A stretch of DNA of 64,000 nucleotides from Streptomyces sp. NRRL F-5630 (GCF_000719475.1 NZ_JOGO01000033.1:19862-83861); one strand, 5' to 3'. Numbered from the stretch's first letter, positions 53,065 to 62,989 are shown. Numbers and translations: made by a program. Notes: a model not told the origin generated them from the sequence alone.

Positions 53065-54384
53065 TCAGCTCTTGGCGGCCGGCTCGTCGCCGGACTGGAG
53101 CTTCAGCTGCTCCTGGATCTGCTTCTCGATCTCGTCGCCCATCGGGCCGTTCTCCCAGTCGGCCCCGAACTGCTTGTCCATCTCCTTGCGGAGCTGCTTC
53201 TCGAACTCCTCGCGGAAGACCGGGTCGTTCCGGAGACCGTCCTCGTCGAGCGGGCCGTCCGCGCCGAGGTCCGCCTGCGACGGCGAGCCCCCGGCGGCGC
53301 CGCCCAGCAGGGCCTCCGGGTCGATGCCGAAGGGCGCGTCGGCGGTGCCCTTGGGCAGCTCCTTCGCCCCGGCGGGGGCCGTGATCCTCCCGGGCTGGTC
53401 GAAGCGCAGGACGACGTCGAACTTGTCGCCCTTCTTGACCGGGTCGCCCGGCTCGGCGAGCTGGGTGGCGTCGAAGGTGATCCCGGAGAGGGTGCCGTCC
53501 TTGAGCGCGAAGTCGACGCCGAGCTTGCTGTTCGGGACGTCCTTGAGGTCCTTCTCCGTGGGCATGGCACGCCACGCGGGGATCTTGTCGGAGAGGCCCT
53601 TGATCGCGCCGAAGACGTCGGTCAGCAGGGCGCGGGCCGGGGCCTCGGCGAGGATGTGGTCGGTGCCGTCCTTCTCACCCTTGTCGGTGAAGGTGACGCG
53701 GCGCGCGAGGATGCTCTTGAGGTCGGTCCTGAGCTTTCGCTGCGTCTCGCTGTCCAGGGTGTCGGCGCCGGAGTTCTTCCCCGAGGCGTCCTTGCCGGCC
53801 CCCAGCTCCTCCAGCGTGGCGGTGTCCGTCTTGACCCACTCGCCCGCGAACAGGTCCTTGAGGCCACCCATCCCCGGGGGCAGCTCGTCGGCACCGGGTA
53901 TGGGCGTGTCGAAGGTCTTGCCGAACGTGTCGAGGTCGGCCCTCAGGTAGAGGGTCTTGTCGACCATCCGCACGTCGAGCAGTTCGGAGCCCTTGCCCGA
54001 GCCGACCGAGAAGGCGACGGCCTCGATGTCCTTCTCCCCGGCCTTGGCGAGCGGCTTGGACGCCTCCACGGAGAAGGAGACCCGCAGCTTGCCGACCGCC
54101 TTGGCGGCCGTGGGCGAGAGCGCGCCCTCCGGGTCGTCCGACTCGCTCGCGCGCCGCAGCACCCCGGGGTCGGCGTCGAGCCCGAACTCGACGGAGAGCG
54201 AGCGCTGTTCGCCCAGCTTGTCGGTGGCCTTCCGGATCTTCTGCGCGGCGCTCAGGTTCTCGACGGTGCCGCAGGCGGCGAGCCCGGTGAGGGCCAGCGC
54301 GGCGGAGGTGGCGACAGCCAGAGTCGTACGGCGTGCGGTATTGATGGTCTTCCCCTGTCCTCGTGGTACACACAGGGGACTCAC
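53065..54384 (-). CDS. Secreted lipoprotein of unknown function
   Basis: About 439 residues. A signal peptide with lipobox LTGLAAC places the lipid on Cys38. The mature part is Lys/Asp/Glu-rich, resembling LppX/LprG-like or Streptomyces lipoproteins that bind hydrophobic ligands (TLYLRADLDTFGK and a beta-rich pattern), and ends in a highly charged Lys/Glu helix. The start is uncertain: the signal core begins NTARRTTLAVATSAA but no ATG, GTG or TTG lies directly before it. GTG 54384 is the nearest in-frame start; an ATC at the natural position would have a good GGGGAAG ribosome site. Confidence 0.75.
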   Translation of the reverse strand: MSPLCVPRGQGKTINTARRTTLAVATSAALALTGLAACGTVENLSAAQKIRKATDKLGEQRSLSVEFGLDADPGVLRRASESDDPEGALSPTAAKAVGKLRVSFSVEASKPLAKAGEKDIEAVAFSVGSGKGSELLDVRMVDKTLYLRADLDTFGKTFDTPIPGADELPPGMGGLKDLFAGEWVKTDTATLEELGAGKDASGKNSGADTLDSETQRKLRTDLKSILARRVTFTDKGEKDGTDHILAEAPARALLTDVFGAIKGLSDKIPAWRAMPTEKDLKDVPNSKLGVDFALKDGTLSGITFDATQLAEPGDPVKKGDKFDVVLRFDQPGRITAPAGAKELPKGTADAPFGIDPEALLGGAAGGSPSQADLGADGPLDEDGLRNDPVFREEFEKQLRKEMDKQFGADWENGPMGDEIEKQIQEQLKLQSGDEPAAKS

Positions 54385-54445
54385 GGGGTCTTCACACGGT
54401 TGTACGGGCGCGAGGCTACGAAAGCGTAACGACCGCTGCGGCGGC

Positions 54446-55504
54446 TCACCTTGTGCGGGTGTCCTCCTCCGGGCGTCGCCCGCGCTCCAGGACGCGCGAG
54501 GCGCCCACCGGCAGGTCCCACAGGTCCTCGCGGGGCCGCCCGGCCGCGTGCCAGGCGGCGCGGGTGCGCAGGAGGGGTTCGAGCACGGGCTCGGAGGAGA
54601 GCAGGAAGGTTCCCCAGTGCATGGGGACCATCCGGGCCGCACCGAGGTCGCCGGCCGCGCGTACCGCCTCCTCGGGGTCGCAGTGCACGTCCCCCAGGCA
54701 CCAGCGCGGATCGTAGGCGCCGACCGGGAGGAGCGCGAGGTCGATGCCGGGCAGGCGGCGGCCGATGTCGGCGAAGGCGGGGCCGTAGCCCGTGTCGCCC
54801 GCGAAGTAGAGGCGCGGGCCCTCGTCGGGGGCGGTGAGGACCCAGCCGCACCACAGGCTGCGGCAGGTGTCGGCGAGCCCGCGCTTGGACCAGTGGTGGG
54901 CCGGTACGCAGTCGAAGCGGACGCCGTCCAGGACGGCGGCCTCCCACCAGTCCAGCTCGGTGACCCGCGTGAAGCGGCGCCGCCTGAACCACGGGGCGAG
55001 CCCGGCGGGGCAGAAGACGGGGGTGCTCCGGGGCAGGCGGCGCAGCGTGGGGGCGTCGAGGTGGTCGTAGTGGTTGTGGCTCAGGACGACCGCGTCGACC
55101 CGCCCGAGCGAGGCCCAGGGCACGCCCACGGGGGTGACGCGAGCGGGCGTGCCGAGGATGCGCCGCGACCACACGGGGTCCGTGAGCACGGTGAGCCCGC
55201 CGATCCGCACGACGAAGCTCGCGTGCCCGGCCCACGTGACGGCCAGCTCACCGGGGCGTGGCACCGGCGGCGGGGCGGGCGCGCACGGAATGCGCGGCAC
55301 GTCCACGAGCCCCTCGCGCCCGGGCCGTACCGCTCCCTCGCGGAGCAGACGCGCGTACGCCCTGAGCCCGGGCAGCGGGGCACTGAGACGGTCGCTGAAG
55401 TCCCGTGGCCAGACGCGCCGCTCGCCGAGCGGCCGGGGCGCGGGCGCCGGGGGGTCCGCCGGGCGGCCCTGCGATGGCGAGGGGCGCGGCGGCGCGGGGC
55501 TCAT
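54446..55504 (-). CDS. MBL-fold metallo-hydrolase, NAPE-PLD-like
   Basis: A 352-residue metallo-beta-lactamase-fold enzyme. The zinc motif SHNHYDHLD has His143, His145, Asp147 and His148; LYFAGDTGYGPAF and VPMHWGTFLL add further ligands. The pattern WAGHASFVVRIGGLTVLTDPVWS is that of N-acylphosphatidylethanolamine phospholipase D-like proteins (residues 91-113). The first 40 residues are Pro/Arg-rich. ATG 55504. Function in bacteria is uncertain; possibly phospholipid or lipoyl phosphodiester hydrolysis. Confidence 0.88.
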   Translation of the reverse strand: MSPAPPRPSPSQGRPADPPAPAPRPLGERRVWPRDFSDRLSAPLPGLRAYARLLREGAVRPGREGLVDVPRIPCAPAPPPVPRPGELAVTWAGHASFVVRIGGLTVLTDPVWSRRILGTPARVTPVGVPWASLGRVDAVVLSHNHYDHLDAPTLRRLPRSTPVFCPAGLAPWFRRRRFTRVTELDWWEAAVLDGVRFDCVPAHHWSKRGLADTCRSLWCGWVLTAPDEGPRLYFAGDTGYGPAFADIGRRLPGIDLALLPVGAYDPRWCLGDVHCDPEEAVRAAGDLGAARMVPMHWGTFLLSSEPVLEPLLRTRAAWHAAGRPREDLWDLPVGASRVLERGRRPEEDTRTR

Positions 55505-56140
55505 GCGCGGCCCCCGCGCTCCGCGGCCGGCGCCCCGGCCCCGTGTGCCGAGCGCCCCGGCCCCGTCCCGGCGGAGCACCGGGCCGCCGCGCCCGCTCGC
55601 GCCACGTCGTCGGGACGGCCCGCCCCCGGCACCCCTCCGGTACGCGGCACGCTCTCCCCGCACCTCACGGCCGACCTCGCGCGGGGGCCCATGTCCATTC
55701 CGCTCCCTTCACGGCGCGGGTGCCCGTGCCGGTTCCCGCGTCCGTGCCTGTGCCCGTTCCCGTGCCGTCCTGCCGGTGCCCCGGCTCCGGGGCGTGCGGC
55801 GGCTCCGCCCCGGCGAGGGCGCGTGCGGGACGGCTTCGAACATGCTCGGCGCCCGGCGCGGGTCCGGCAACGCGAGGGGGTCCGGAGCGGTGAGCGCCTC
55901 CTCGCGTGCGGCGGGCGAGGGGCCGAGCAGCCCCCGGTCAGGGTGCGGGCGCGAAGGGGTGGCCGTCCGCACGGGGAAGGGTGGGCGCGCGCCGAGATCC
56001 GCTGCGAGAGCGTCGCTGTCGCGTGCGCCGCGCGGGGCGAGGGCCCGGCGGAAGGGGCCGAGGTCCCGCCTCGCCGAGGGGGCCGCACCGCCGGACCGCC
56101 CGGAGCGGCCGGGACCGCCCGAGCCCGGCGGTCGGTCATC
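55505..56140. other. Gene-free GC-rich gap with GTGCC-type repeats
   Basis: About 636 bases without a credible gene in either strand. From about 55720 to 55790 the plus strand has loose repeats of GTGCCCGTTCC/GTGCCTGTGCC. The open frames are Arg/Pro/Ala low-complexity shadows. The promoter of the minus-strand hydrolase gene is expected near 55510-55560, but no clear element is visible. Confidence 0.45.
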
Positions 56141-57760
56141 TCACCGGGCCCGTGCCACCCGTCGTTCGTCCCACACCGGCTCGGGCGTCTCGCGGACGCG
56201 GCCGTCCTCGCCGAAGACGAGGTAGCGGTCGAAGGCGCGCGCGAACCAGCGGTCGTGCGTGACGGCGAGGACCGTGCCCTCGAAGGCTTCCAGGCCCTCC
56301 TGGAGTGCTTCGGCGCTCTCCAGGTCCAGGTTGTCCGTCGGCTCGTCGAGGAGGAGCGCGGTCGCGCCCTCCAGTTCGAGCAGGAGGATCTGGAAACGGG
56401 CCTGCTGGCCGCCGGAGAGGCGTTCGTAGCGCTGTTCCGCCTGGCCCGTCAGCTCGTAGCGGCGCAGCCGCGACATCGCGGCGCCCCGGTCCTTCGCGTG
56501 CTCGGTCCACAGGATGTCGAGGGGCGTGCGGCCCTCCAGCTCGGGGTGCGCGTGGGTCTGGGCGAAGTGCCCGGGGACGACGCGGGCGCCGAGCTTCCAG
56601 GTGCCCGTGTGCGCGACGTCCTCGCCCGCGAGGAGGCGCAGGAAGTGCGATTTGCCCGAGCCGTTGGAGCCGAGCACCGCGACGCGCTCGCCGAAGAACA
56701 CCTCCAGGTCGAAGGGCTTCATGAGGCCCGTGAGTTCGAGCTTCTCGCACGTCACGGAGCGCACCCCGGTGCGCCCGCCGCGCAGCCGCATCGTGATCTC
56801 CTGCTTGCGCGGCGGCTCGGGTGGCGGGCCCGCCTCCTCGAACTTGCGCAGCCGCGTCTGCGCCGCCGCGTAGCGCGAGGCCATCGCGTCGCTGTTCTTG
56901 GCGTACTGGCGCATGTCCAGGACGAGTTTCTTGAGCTGCGCGTGCTTCTCGTCCCAGCGGCGCCGCAGCTCCTCGTACCGCTCGAAGCGCTCCTTGCGCG
57001 CCTCGTGGTAGGTCGCGAAACCGGTGCCGTGCGTCCACACCTCGGCGCCGTCCGGGCCGGGCTCGACGCTGATGATGCGCTGCGCCGAGCGGCTGAGGAG
57101 CTCGCGGTCGTGGCTCACGAAGAGGACGGTCTTGCGGGTCTGTTCGAGCTGTTCCTCCAGCCACCGCTTGCCCGGGACGTCCAGGTAGTTGTCCGGCTCG
57201 TCGAGGAGGAGGACGGCGTCCGGACCCCGCAGGAGCGCTTCGAGCACGAGCCGCTTCTGCTCGCCGCCCGAGAGCGTGCGCACCTGACGCCACTGGGCCT
57301 GCTCGTACGGGATGCCGAGAGCCGCGACCGTGCACACGTCCCACAGGGTCTCGGCCTCGTAGCCCCGCGCCTCCGCCCAGTCGGACAGGGCCTGCGCGTA
57401 GGCGAGCTGGGCGGCCTCGTCGTCGACGGTCATGATCGCGTGCTCGGCCTTGTCGACGGCGCGCGCGGCCGCGCGGATCCGGGGCTGCGCCACGGAGACG
57501 AGCAGGTCGCGCACGGTGGACTCGTCGCGGACGGAGCCGACGAACTGCGGCATGACGCCGAGGCCGCCGCTCGACGTGACCGCGCCGCCGTGCGGCTGGA
57601 GTTCACCGGAGAGCAGGCGCAGGAGCGTCGTCTTGCCCGCGCCGTTGGGACCCACGAGCGCGGCGACGACGCCCTCGCCGATACGGAACGACACGTCCCC
57701 GAGCAGCGGCCTCCCGTCGGGAAGGAAGTACTCCACGTGCCCTGCTTCGAGATGTCCCAT
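56141..57760 (-). CDS. ABC-F family ATPase
   Basis: An intact ABC-F protein of about 539 residues. Cassette 1 has GPNGAGKT, LSGGEQKR, LLLDEPDNYLD and SHDRE; cassette 2 has GSNGSGKS, LSGGQQAR, LLLDEPTDNLD and THDRW, with an inter-domain linker between. No membrane segments, as expected for translation factors and ribosome-protection proteins that work on the ribosome. I use ATG 57760 (MGHLEAGHVEY) because the family usually starts there; ATG 57769 is also in frame. No leader peptide is obvious, unlike the broken ABC-F gene at 9785. A switch Tyr/Asp variation (DNYLD) in cassette 1 is common in this subgroup. Confidence 0.9.
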   Translation of the reverse strand: MGHLEAGHVEYFLPDGRPLLGDVSFRIGEGVVAALVGPNGAGKTTLLRLLSGELQPHGGAVTSSGGLGVMPQFVGSVRDESTVRDLLVSVAQPRIRAAARAVDKAEHAIMTVDDEAAQLAYAQALSDWAEARGYEAETLWDVCTVAALGIPYEQAQWRQVRTLSGGEQKRLVLEALLRGPDAVLLLDEPDNYLDVPGKRWLEEQLEQTRKTVLFVSHDRELLSRSAQRIISVEPGPDGAEVWTHGTGFATYHEARKERFERYEELRRRWDEKHAQLKKLVLDMRQYAKNSDAMASRYAAAQTRLRKFEEAGPPPEPPRKQEITMRLRGGRTGVRSVTCEKLELTGLMKPFDLEVFFGERVAVLGSNGSGKSHFLRLLAGEDVAHTGTWKLGARVVPGHFAQTHAHPELEGRTPLDILWTEHAKDRGAAMSRLRRYELTGQAEQRYERLSGGQQARFQILLLELEGATALLLDEPTDNLDLESAEALQEGLEAFEGTVLAVTHDRWFARAFDRYLVFGEDGRVRETPEPVWDERRVARAR

Positions 57761-57863
57761 GCCGGGCATTGTCCGCGTCCGTCCGGGTGCCGGGCAAACC
57801 CATTTCGGTCACCGCGCGCAGGTCGTCAGGGGTGAGGCGGGGCGGCCGGGGTACGTGTGCGCC

Positions 57864-59351
57864 ATGACCGCAGACGTCACCTCATCGCCCTGGCGGGACC
57901 GGCTCACCTCGCTCGACTCGACCGTCTTCCGCATCGCCGCGAGCCACCGCTGGCCCGGCGCCGAGCAGGTGCTCCCCCGGCTGAGCCGGTCCGCCAACCA
58001 CGGCGTGCTGTGGTTCGCGGCGGGCGCCGGGCTCTACGCGACGCGCTCGCCGCGCGCCCGCCGCGCCGCCGTGCGCGGCCTCGTCTCGCTGGGGCTCGCC
58101 TCGGCGACCGTCAACACGATCGGCAAGCGCGCGGTGCGCCGCGCCCGGCCGCTGCGCGACGCGGTGCCGCTCGTACGGCAGCTCAAGCGCCAGCCCGTCA
58201 CGACCTCGTTCCCCTCGGGGCACGCGGCCTCCGCCGCGGCCTTCGCCGCCGGGGTGGCGCTGGAGTCGCGGGCGCTCGGCGCGCTCGTCGCCCCCGTCGC
58301 CTTCTCCGTCGCCGCCTCGCGCGTCTACACCGGGGTCCACTACCCGAGCGACGTCCTCGCGGGCGCCGCGCTCGGTGTCGGCGCGGCACTCGCCGTACGG
58401 GGCCTGGTGCCCACACGCTCCCAGATGCCGCTGCCCGCGCGCCTCACGGTGGGCGCGCCCCGGCTGCCGCGCGGGGCGGGGCTCGTCGTCGTGGTGAACA
58501 CGCGCGCCGGCTCGCCCGACCGCGTACGGAGCCTGCGCGACGCGCTGCCCGAGGCGGAGGTCGTGGAGTGCGAGGGCCCGGCGCTCGCGGACGAGCTGGA
58601 GAAGGCCGCGAAGCGGGCGAAGGCGCTCGGGATCAGCGGCGGCGACGGTTCGGTCAACACGGCCGCCGGGGTCGCGCTGCGGCACAAGCTCCCGCTCGTC
58701 GTCCTGCCCGGCGGGACGCTCAACCACTTCGCGTACGACCTGGGGATAGAGGATGTGCGCGACGCCTACCGGGCCGTGGAGCTGGGTGAGGCGGTCCTTG
58801 TGGACGTGGGGCGCTGGCGCACCGAGTGCCGCGAGGCGGAGGGCGGCTGGGTTTCAGGGCTCTTCCTCAACACCTTCAGCCTCGGCGTGTACCCGGAGCT
58901 GGTCCAGGAGCGCGAGAAGTGGTCGGGGAAGCTCGGCGGGCGGCTCGCCGACGTCGCGGCGGCCGTGCACGTCCTGCGCCGCGACCGCCCGCTCCTCGCG
59001 GACATCGGCGGCCACCGCGAACCGCTGTGGCTCCTCTTCGCCGGCAACGGCCTGTACGGCCGTCCCGGGCTCACGGCGGGCCGCCGCACGGACCTGGCCG
59101 ACGGGCTCCTGGACGTCCGGACGGTACGCGCCGGGGGCCGGCCCTCCGCCCGCCTGCTCGGCGCGGCCCTCGCGGGCCCCCTGACCCGTTCCCCCTTCCA
59201 CGCCGCCCGTCGTCTGCACCGCCTCCGTGTCACGGGCATCGAGCCGGGGACGCCGCTGGCGCACGACGGCGAGGTGGCGGAGGCGGGAAGCGTGGTCGAA
59301 CTGGACAAGCTGCACGAGGCGTTGACGGTGTACCGGCCGATAGAGGTCTGA
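57864..59351 (+). CDS. PAP2 phosphatase-diacylglycerol/sphingosine kinase fusion
   Basis: A 495-residue fusion protein. The N-terminal PAP2 domain (about 20-180) is complete: KRAVRRARP (88-96), PSGH (117-120) and SRVYTGVHYPSD with His159. The C-terminal lipid kinase domain (about 205-495) has the nucleotide motif SGGDGS (258-263) and LPGGTLNHFAYDLG. The phosphatase presumably faces outward and the kinase inward, which would allow coupled dephosphorylation and rephosphorylation of lipids such as undecaprenyl or diacylglycerol phosphate. This fusion recurs in actinobacteria. Start ATG 57864 from the PAP2 alignment; the gene stands alone on the plus strand. Confidence 0.9.
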   Translation: MTADVTSSPWRDRLTSLDSTVFRIAASHRWPGAEQVLPRLSRSANHGVLWFAAGAGLYATRSPRARRAAVRGLVSLGLASATVNTIGKRAVRRARPLRDAVPLVRQLKRQPVTTSFPSGHAASAAAFAAGVALESRALGALVAPVAFSVAASRVYTGVHYPSDVLAGAALGVGAALAVRGLVPTRSQMPLPARLTVGAPRLPRGAGLVVVVNTRAGSPDRVRSLRDALPEAEVVECEGPALADELEKAAKRAKALGISGGDGSVNTAAGVALRHKLPLVVLPGGTLNHFAYDLGIEDVRDAYRAVELGEAVLVDVGRWRTECREAEGGWVSGLFLNTFSLGVYPELVQEREKWSGKLGGRLADVAAAVHVLRRDRPLLADIGGHREPLWLLFAGNGLYGRPGLTAGRRTDLADGLLDVRTVRAGGRPSARLLGAALAGPLTRSPFHAARRLHRLRVTGIEPGTPLAHDGEVAEAGSVVELDKLHEALTVYRPIEV

Positions 59352-59469
59352 GGGCGGCCCGGCGGTCCCGGAAGGGAACGTGTCTCGTATCACAAGACGC
59401 CCGTCTCACTCACCGACATGCGGCGTAGCGTGAACGCACCGAATCCTCCGGGACCGAAGGAGTTCCGCC

Positions 59470-60300
59470 ATGCCGGAAACCGCTGAGACGCCCACCGCCG
59501 AAACCGCCGTCTACACGCACGGCCACCACGAGTCGGTACTGCGCTCGCACAGGTGGCGCACCGCCGAGAACTCGGCGGCCTACCTGCTGCCGCACCTCAA
59601 GCCGCACATGCGCGTCCTCGACCTGGGCTGCGGTCCCGGCACGATCACCGCCGACCTCGCCGCGCTCGTCCCGCAGGGCCGGGTCACCGGGATCGACTCC
59701 TCAAAGGAGGTGCTCGCGAAGGCCGCGGCCGAAGCGGAGCGGCGCGGGCTCGGCAACGTGGACTTCACGACCGGGGACGGGCACGCGCTCGCGTACCCGG
59801 ACGACACCTTCTGTGTCGCGCACGCGCACCAGGTCCTCCAGCACGTGGGCGATCCGGTGGGCGTCCTGCGGGAGCTGCGACGGGTCGTGAAGCCGGGCGG
59901 CTTCGTCGCGGTACGGGACGCGGACTACGCGGCGATGACGTGGTACCCCGAGGTGCCGGGGCTCGACGACTGGCTCGATGTGTACGAGCGGGTGGCGCGC
60001 GGCAACGGCGGGGAGCCGGACGCGGGACGGCGGCTGCGTGCCTGGGCGCACGAGGCGGGCTTCACCGACGTCACCTCGACGGCGGACACGTGGTGCTACG
60101 CGGCGCCGGACGAGGTGGCGTGGTGGAGCGGCCTGTGGGCGGACCGCACCCTGGCCTCGGCGTACGCGGAGCGCGCGACGAGCGGCGGGCACACCGACGC
60201 CGCCGGGCTGGAAGCGATCTCGGCGGCGTGGCGGGAGTGGGGCCGGAGCCCGGACGCGTGGTTCGGGGTGCTGCACGGGGAGATCTTGTGCCGGGTCTGA
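59470..60300 (+). CDS. Class I SAM-dependent methyltransferase
   Basis: A 276-residue methyltransferase of the UbiE/Coq5 type. Motif I is VLDLGCGPGTITADLA (about 49-64), with GIDSSKEVL, FTTGDGHALAYPDDTF, and LRRVVKPGGFVAVRD (post-III). ATG 59470 has AAGGAG upstream. The acceptor is unknown; the family includes ubiquinone/menaquinone and small-molecule methyltransferases. No biosynthetic partner lies next to it. Confidence 0.88.
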   Translation: MPETAETPTAETAVYTHGHHESVLRSHRWRTAENSAAYLLPHLKPHMRVLDLGCGPGTITADLAALVPQGRVTGIDSSKEVLAKAAAEAERRGLGNVDFTTGDGHALAYPDDTFCVAHAHQVLQHVGDPVGVLRELRRVVKPGGFVAVRDADYAAMTWYPEVPGLDDWLDVYERVARGNGGEPDAGRRLRAWAHEAGFTDVTSTADTWCYAAPDEVAWWSGLWADRTLASAYAERATSGGHTDAAGLEAISAAWREWGRSPDAWFGVLHGEILCRV

Positions 60301-60467
60301 GGCGGGGACCGGGGCGGCCGGCGCGGCGCTGAGGGCGGACCCGTCCGGGCGGGGGCGCGGAGAGCGGGAGGGGCAGGCGGTCCGGTCCTCGGGCGAGCGG
60401 TCCGGGCCCGGGGGCGGGGCGGTGGCGGCCGCGTTCCCGTGCCGCCCCCGCGCCCCGCGCGACGACC

Positions 60468-62339
60468 TCAGTTCACGAGCATCCGCACCGACGCCGTGAT
60501 CGCGTCCGCGTCGATGCCCGCCGCCGCAAGGCTCTGGGCGGGGGTCGCCGAGCCCGGCATGTTGCGGACCGCGAGGCGGACCAGGCGCGGCGCGGGGCGG
60601 CCGTCGTCGAAGGCGGACGCGACGGCGTCGCCGATGCCGCCCTCGGGGTGGTGGTCCTCGACGGTGAGCAGGCAGCCGGTCTCCTCGGCGGCCTTCCACA
60701 GCGTCTCGCGGTCCACGGGCTTGACCGAGTAGAGGTCGATGACCCGTACGGCGATGCCCTCGGCGGCGAGCCGGTCGGCGGCGGCCAGGGCCTCGTGGAG
60801 GGTCTGGCCGGCGGCGACGACGGTGAGCTGGTCCTCACTGCCCGAGCGGAGCGTCTTGGAGCCGCCGACCGGGAACTCCTCGTCGGGCCCGTAGAGGACC
60901 GGGCTGGCGCCGCGCGTGGTGCGCAGGTACGAGATGCCCTCGATGTCGGCCATCGCGGCGGTCAGGTGCGCGGCGGCGTTGGCGTCGGCCGGGTAGAGGA
61001 CCGTCGAACCGTGCACGGAACGCATCATCGCGAGGTCTTCGACGCCCATCTGCGAGGGTCCGTCCTCGCCGATCGCGACGCCGGAGTGCGAGCCGCACAG
61101 CGCGAGGCTGACCTGGCTGACGGCCGCCATGCGGATGAAGTCGTGGGCGCGGGTGAGGAAGGCGGCGAAGCTCGCGGCGAAAGGCCGCCACCCGCGCGCC
61201 GCCATACCCACGGCCGCGCCGACCATCTGCTGCTCGGCGATGTACATCTCGAAGTACCGCTCGGGGTGCTCCTTGGCGAAGAACTCGGCGCGGGTCGAGT
61301 CGCCGACCTCGCCGTCGAGGACGACGACGTCGCGGCGGGCGGTACCGAGCGCGGTGAGCGCCTTGCCGAAGGCGTCGCGCGTCGCGACCTCGTCGCCGCC
61401 CTTGTCCCAGCGCGGCAGGGCGGGCGCGGCGGGGGCGGGATTGCGCTGCCCGGCGGAGTCCTTCGGCTTCTGCACGGAGACCCGGATGTCGCGTACGCCG
61501 CCGAGTTCGGCGATGGCACCCTCGGGGTCCTTCAGCGGCTTGCCGTGCAGGCCCTCGTGGTCGGCGGAGGCGCGGACGCCCTGCCCCTTGATGGTGCGGG
61601 CGAGGATCACGGTGGGCTCGCCGCGTGTGGACTCGGCCTCGCGGTAGGCGGCGTCGATCTCGTGGACGTCGTGCCCGTCGATCTCGATGGTGTGCCAGCC
61701 GAAGGCGCTGAAGCGGCGGGCGTAGGAGTCGAGGTCGTGGCCGTGGCGCGTGGGGCCGCGCTGGCCGAGGCGGTTGACATCGATGATCGCGGTGAGGTGG
61801 TCGAGGTGGGCGGCGCCCGCGGCCTCGGCCGCCTCCCACACGGAGCCCTCGGCGATCTCGCTGTCCCCGCACAGGACCCACACCCTGCTGTCGGTGCGGT
61901 CCAGGTCACGGGCGGTGAGCGCGAGGCCCACGCCGACTGGGAGGCCCTGGCCGAGCGAGCCCGTCGCGACGTCGACCCAGGGGATGCGCGGGGTGGGGTG
62001 GCCGTCGAGACGGCTGTCCTCCTTGCGGAACGTGAGCAGTTCGGCGTCGCTGACCGCACCGGCCGCCTTGAAGGCCGCGTAGAGGACCGGTGAGGCGTGG
62101 CCCTTGGAGAGCACGAAGCGGTCGTTCGTCGCCAGGTCGGGGGCGTCGAAGTCGTAGCGCAGGTGCCGGGCGAAAAGCACGGCGACGAGGTCCGCCGCGG
62201 ACATCGACGAGGTCGCGTGCCCGGACCCCGCGGCGTCGGTCGCGCGCACCGAGTCCACCCGCAACTGCTGACCCAGTTCCGCGAGGGCGTCGAGGTTCTC
62301 CGGGTCGAGCGGCGTGGCAGTGCCGGTTTCACTCGGCAT
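60468..62339 (-). CDS. tkt: Transketolase
   Basis: A 623-residue full-length transketolase. The thiamine-binding part has GSGHATSSMSAADLVAVLFA (split here, about residues 37-56), KGHASPVLYAAF and GDSEIAEGSVWEA; GEVGDSTRAEFF and EMYIAEQQMVGAAVGMAARG mark the pyrimidine domain, and the C-terminal domain follows. Length and motifs match the single-chain 620-residue type found in actinobacteria and animals. It transfers two-carbon ketol units in the pentose phosphate pathway in the cytosol. ATG 62339 with AAAGGAGTCACC. It stands alone, and no transaldolase or G6PDH gene lies nearby. Confidence 0.92.
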   Translation of the reverse strand: MPSETGTATPLDPENLDALAELGQQLRVDSVRATDAAGSGHATSSMSAADLVAVLFARHLRYDFDAPDLATNDRFVLSKGHASPVLYAAFKAAGAVSDAELLTFRKEDSRLDGHPTPRIPWVDVATGSLGQGLPVGVGLALTARDLDRTDSRVWVLCGDSEIAEGSVWEAAEAAGAAHLDHLTAIIDVNRLGQRGPTRHGHDLDSYARRFSAFGWHTIEIDGHDVHEIDAAYREAESTRGEPTVILARTIKGQGVRASADHEGLHGKPLKDPEGAIAELGGVRDIRVSVQKPKDSAGQRNPAPAAPALPRWDKGGDEVATRDAFGKALTALGTARRDVVVLDGEVGDSTRAEFFAKEHPERYFEMYIAEQQMVGAAVGMAARGWRPFAASFAAFLTRAHDFIRMAAVSQVSLALCGSHSGVAIGEDGPSQMGVEDLAMMRSVHGSTVLYPADANAAAHLTAAMADIEGISYLRTTRGASPVLYGPDEEFPVGGSKTLRSGSEDQLTVVAAGQTLHEALAAADRLAAEGIAVRVIDLYSVKPVDRETLWKAAEETGCLLTVEDHHPEGGIGDAVASAFDDGRPAPRLVRLAVRNMPGSATPAQSLAAAGIDADAITASVRMLVN

Positions 62340-62617
62340 GGTGACTCCTTTCGTACGCTTTCGTACGCGGGGTGCACGAGTCGTGCACGAGCGCGGCTCT
62401 TCGAGTCCCCGGGGGTACGACGGGCAAACGTGTGTCCGGGGCCGTTTCCCCCAATTCCCCCAGTATGGAAAGGGCGGCGCCATCGCGCACGGCGAGCGCC
62501 CCTCGGCCGGGAAAGCGACGCGGAACACCGAGCGCGGCGAGCCGGCCGGGGCCCGGCGGAGCGCTTCGCGGCCGGAAACGATCACCTCGCGCGGGCGGGC
62601 CAACTAGGCTCAGGCCC

Positions 62618-62989
62618 ATGGAGATTCTGGGTACCACGCTCCGTGTCTGTGTCGACGACCTGGACCGCACCGTCCCGTTCTACGAACGGCTCGTCGGCAG
62701 GCCCGCCGAGCGTTTCGACCGCGGGAACGTCTCGGTGGCCGCCGTGGGCTGCTTCCTGCTGATGAGCGGCCCGGCGGCCGAGATCGAGGTGCTGCGGCAG
62801 GTGCGGGCGACGCTGGCCGTTCCCGACGTGGAGGAGGCGGCGGTCGCGCTGCTGGCCTCGGGCGGGCGCGTGCTGGCCGGGCCGATCGGCTCACCTGCGG
62901 GGCGCACGTTGGTGGCGCTGCACCAGGACGGAAGCATTTTCGAGTACGCGGACCGGGGCGGGGCGGGGGGCGAGCCCTCGGCGGGGTGA
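62618..62989 (+). CDS. VOC (glyoxalase-like) family protein
   Basis: A 123-residue protein with two beta-alpha-beta-beta-beta modules of the VOC superfamily (glyoxalase/bleomycin resistance/dioxygenase). The start LGTTLRVCVDDLDRTVPFYERLVGRP (split, residues 4-29) and the end LVALHQDGSIFEYA match, with the metal-type residues at VDD and the C-terminal Glu. ATG 62618. Divergent from tkt. Substrate unknown; possibly a resistance or isomerisation role. Confidence 0.85.
   Translation: MEILGTTLRVCVDDLDRTVPFYERLVGRPAERFDRGNVSVAAVGCFLLMSGPAAEIEVLRQVRATLAVPDVEEAAVALLASGGRVLAGPIGSPAGRTLVALHQDGSIFEYADRGGAGGEPSAG

Noticed and set aside
53957..57835. A 1292-codon open frame on the plus strand
   Set aside because: Runs antisense through the lipoprotein, metallo-hydrolase and ABC-F genes; no domain motifs.
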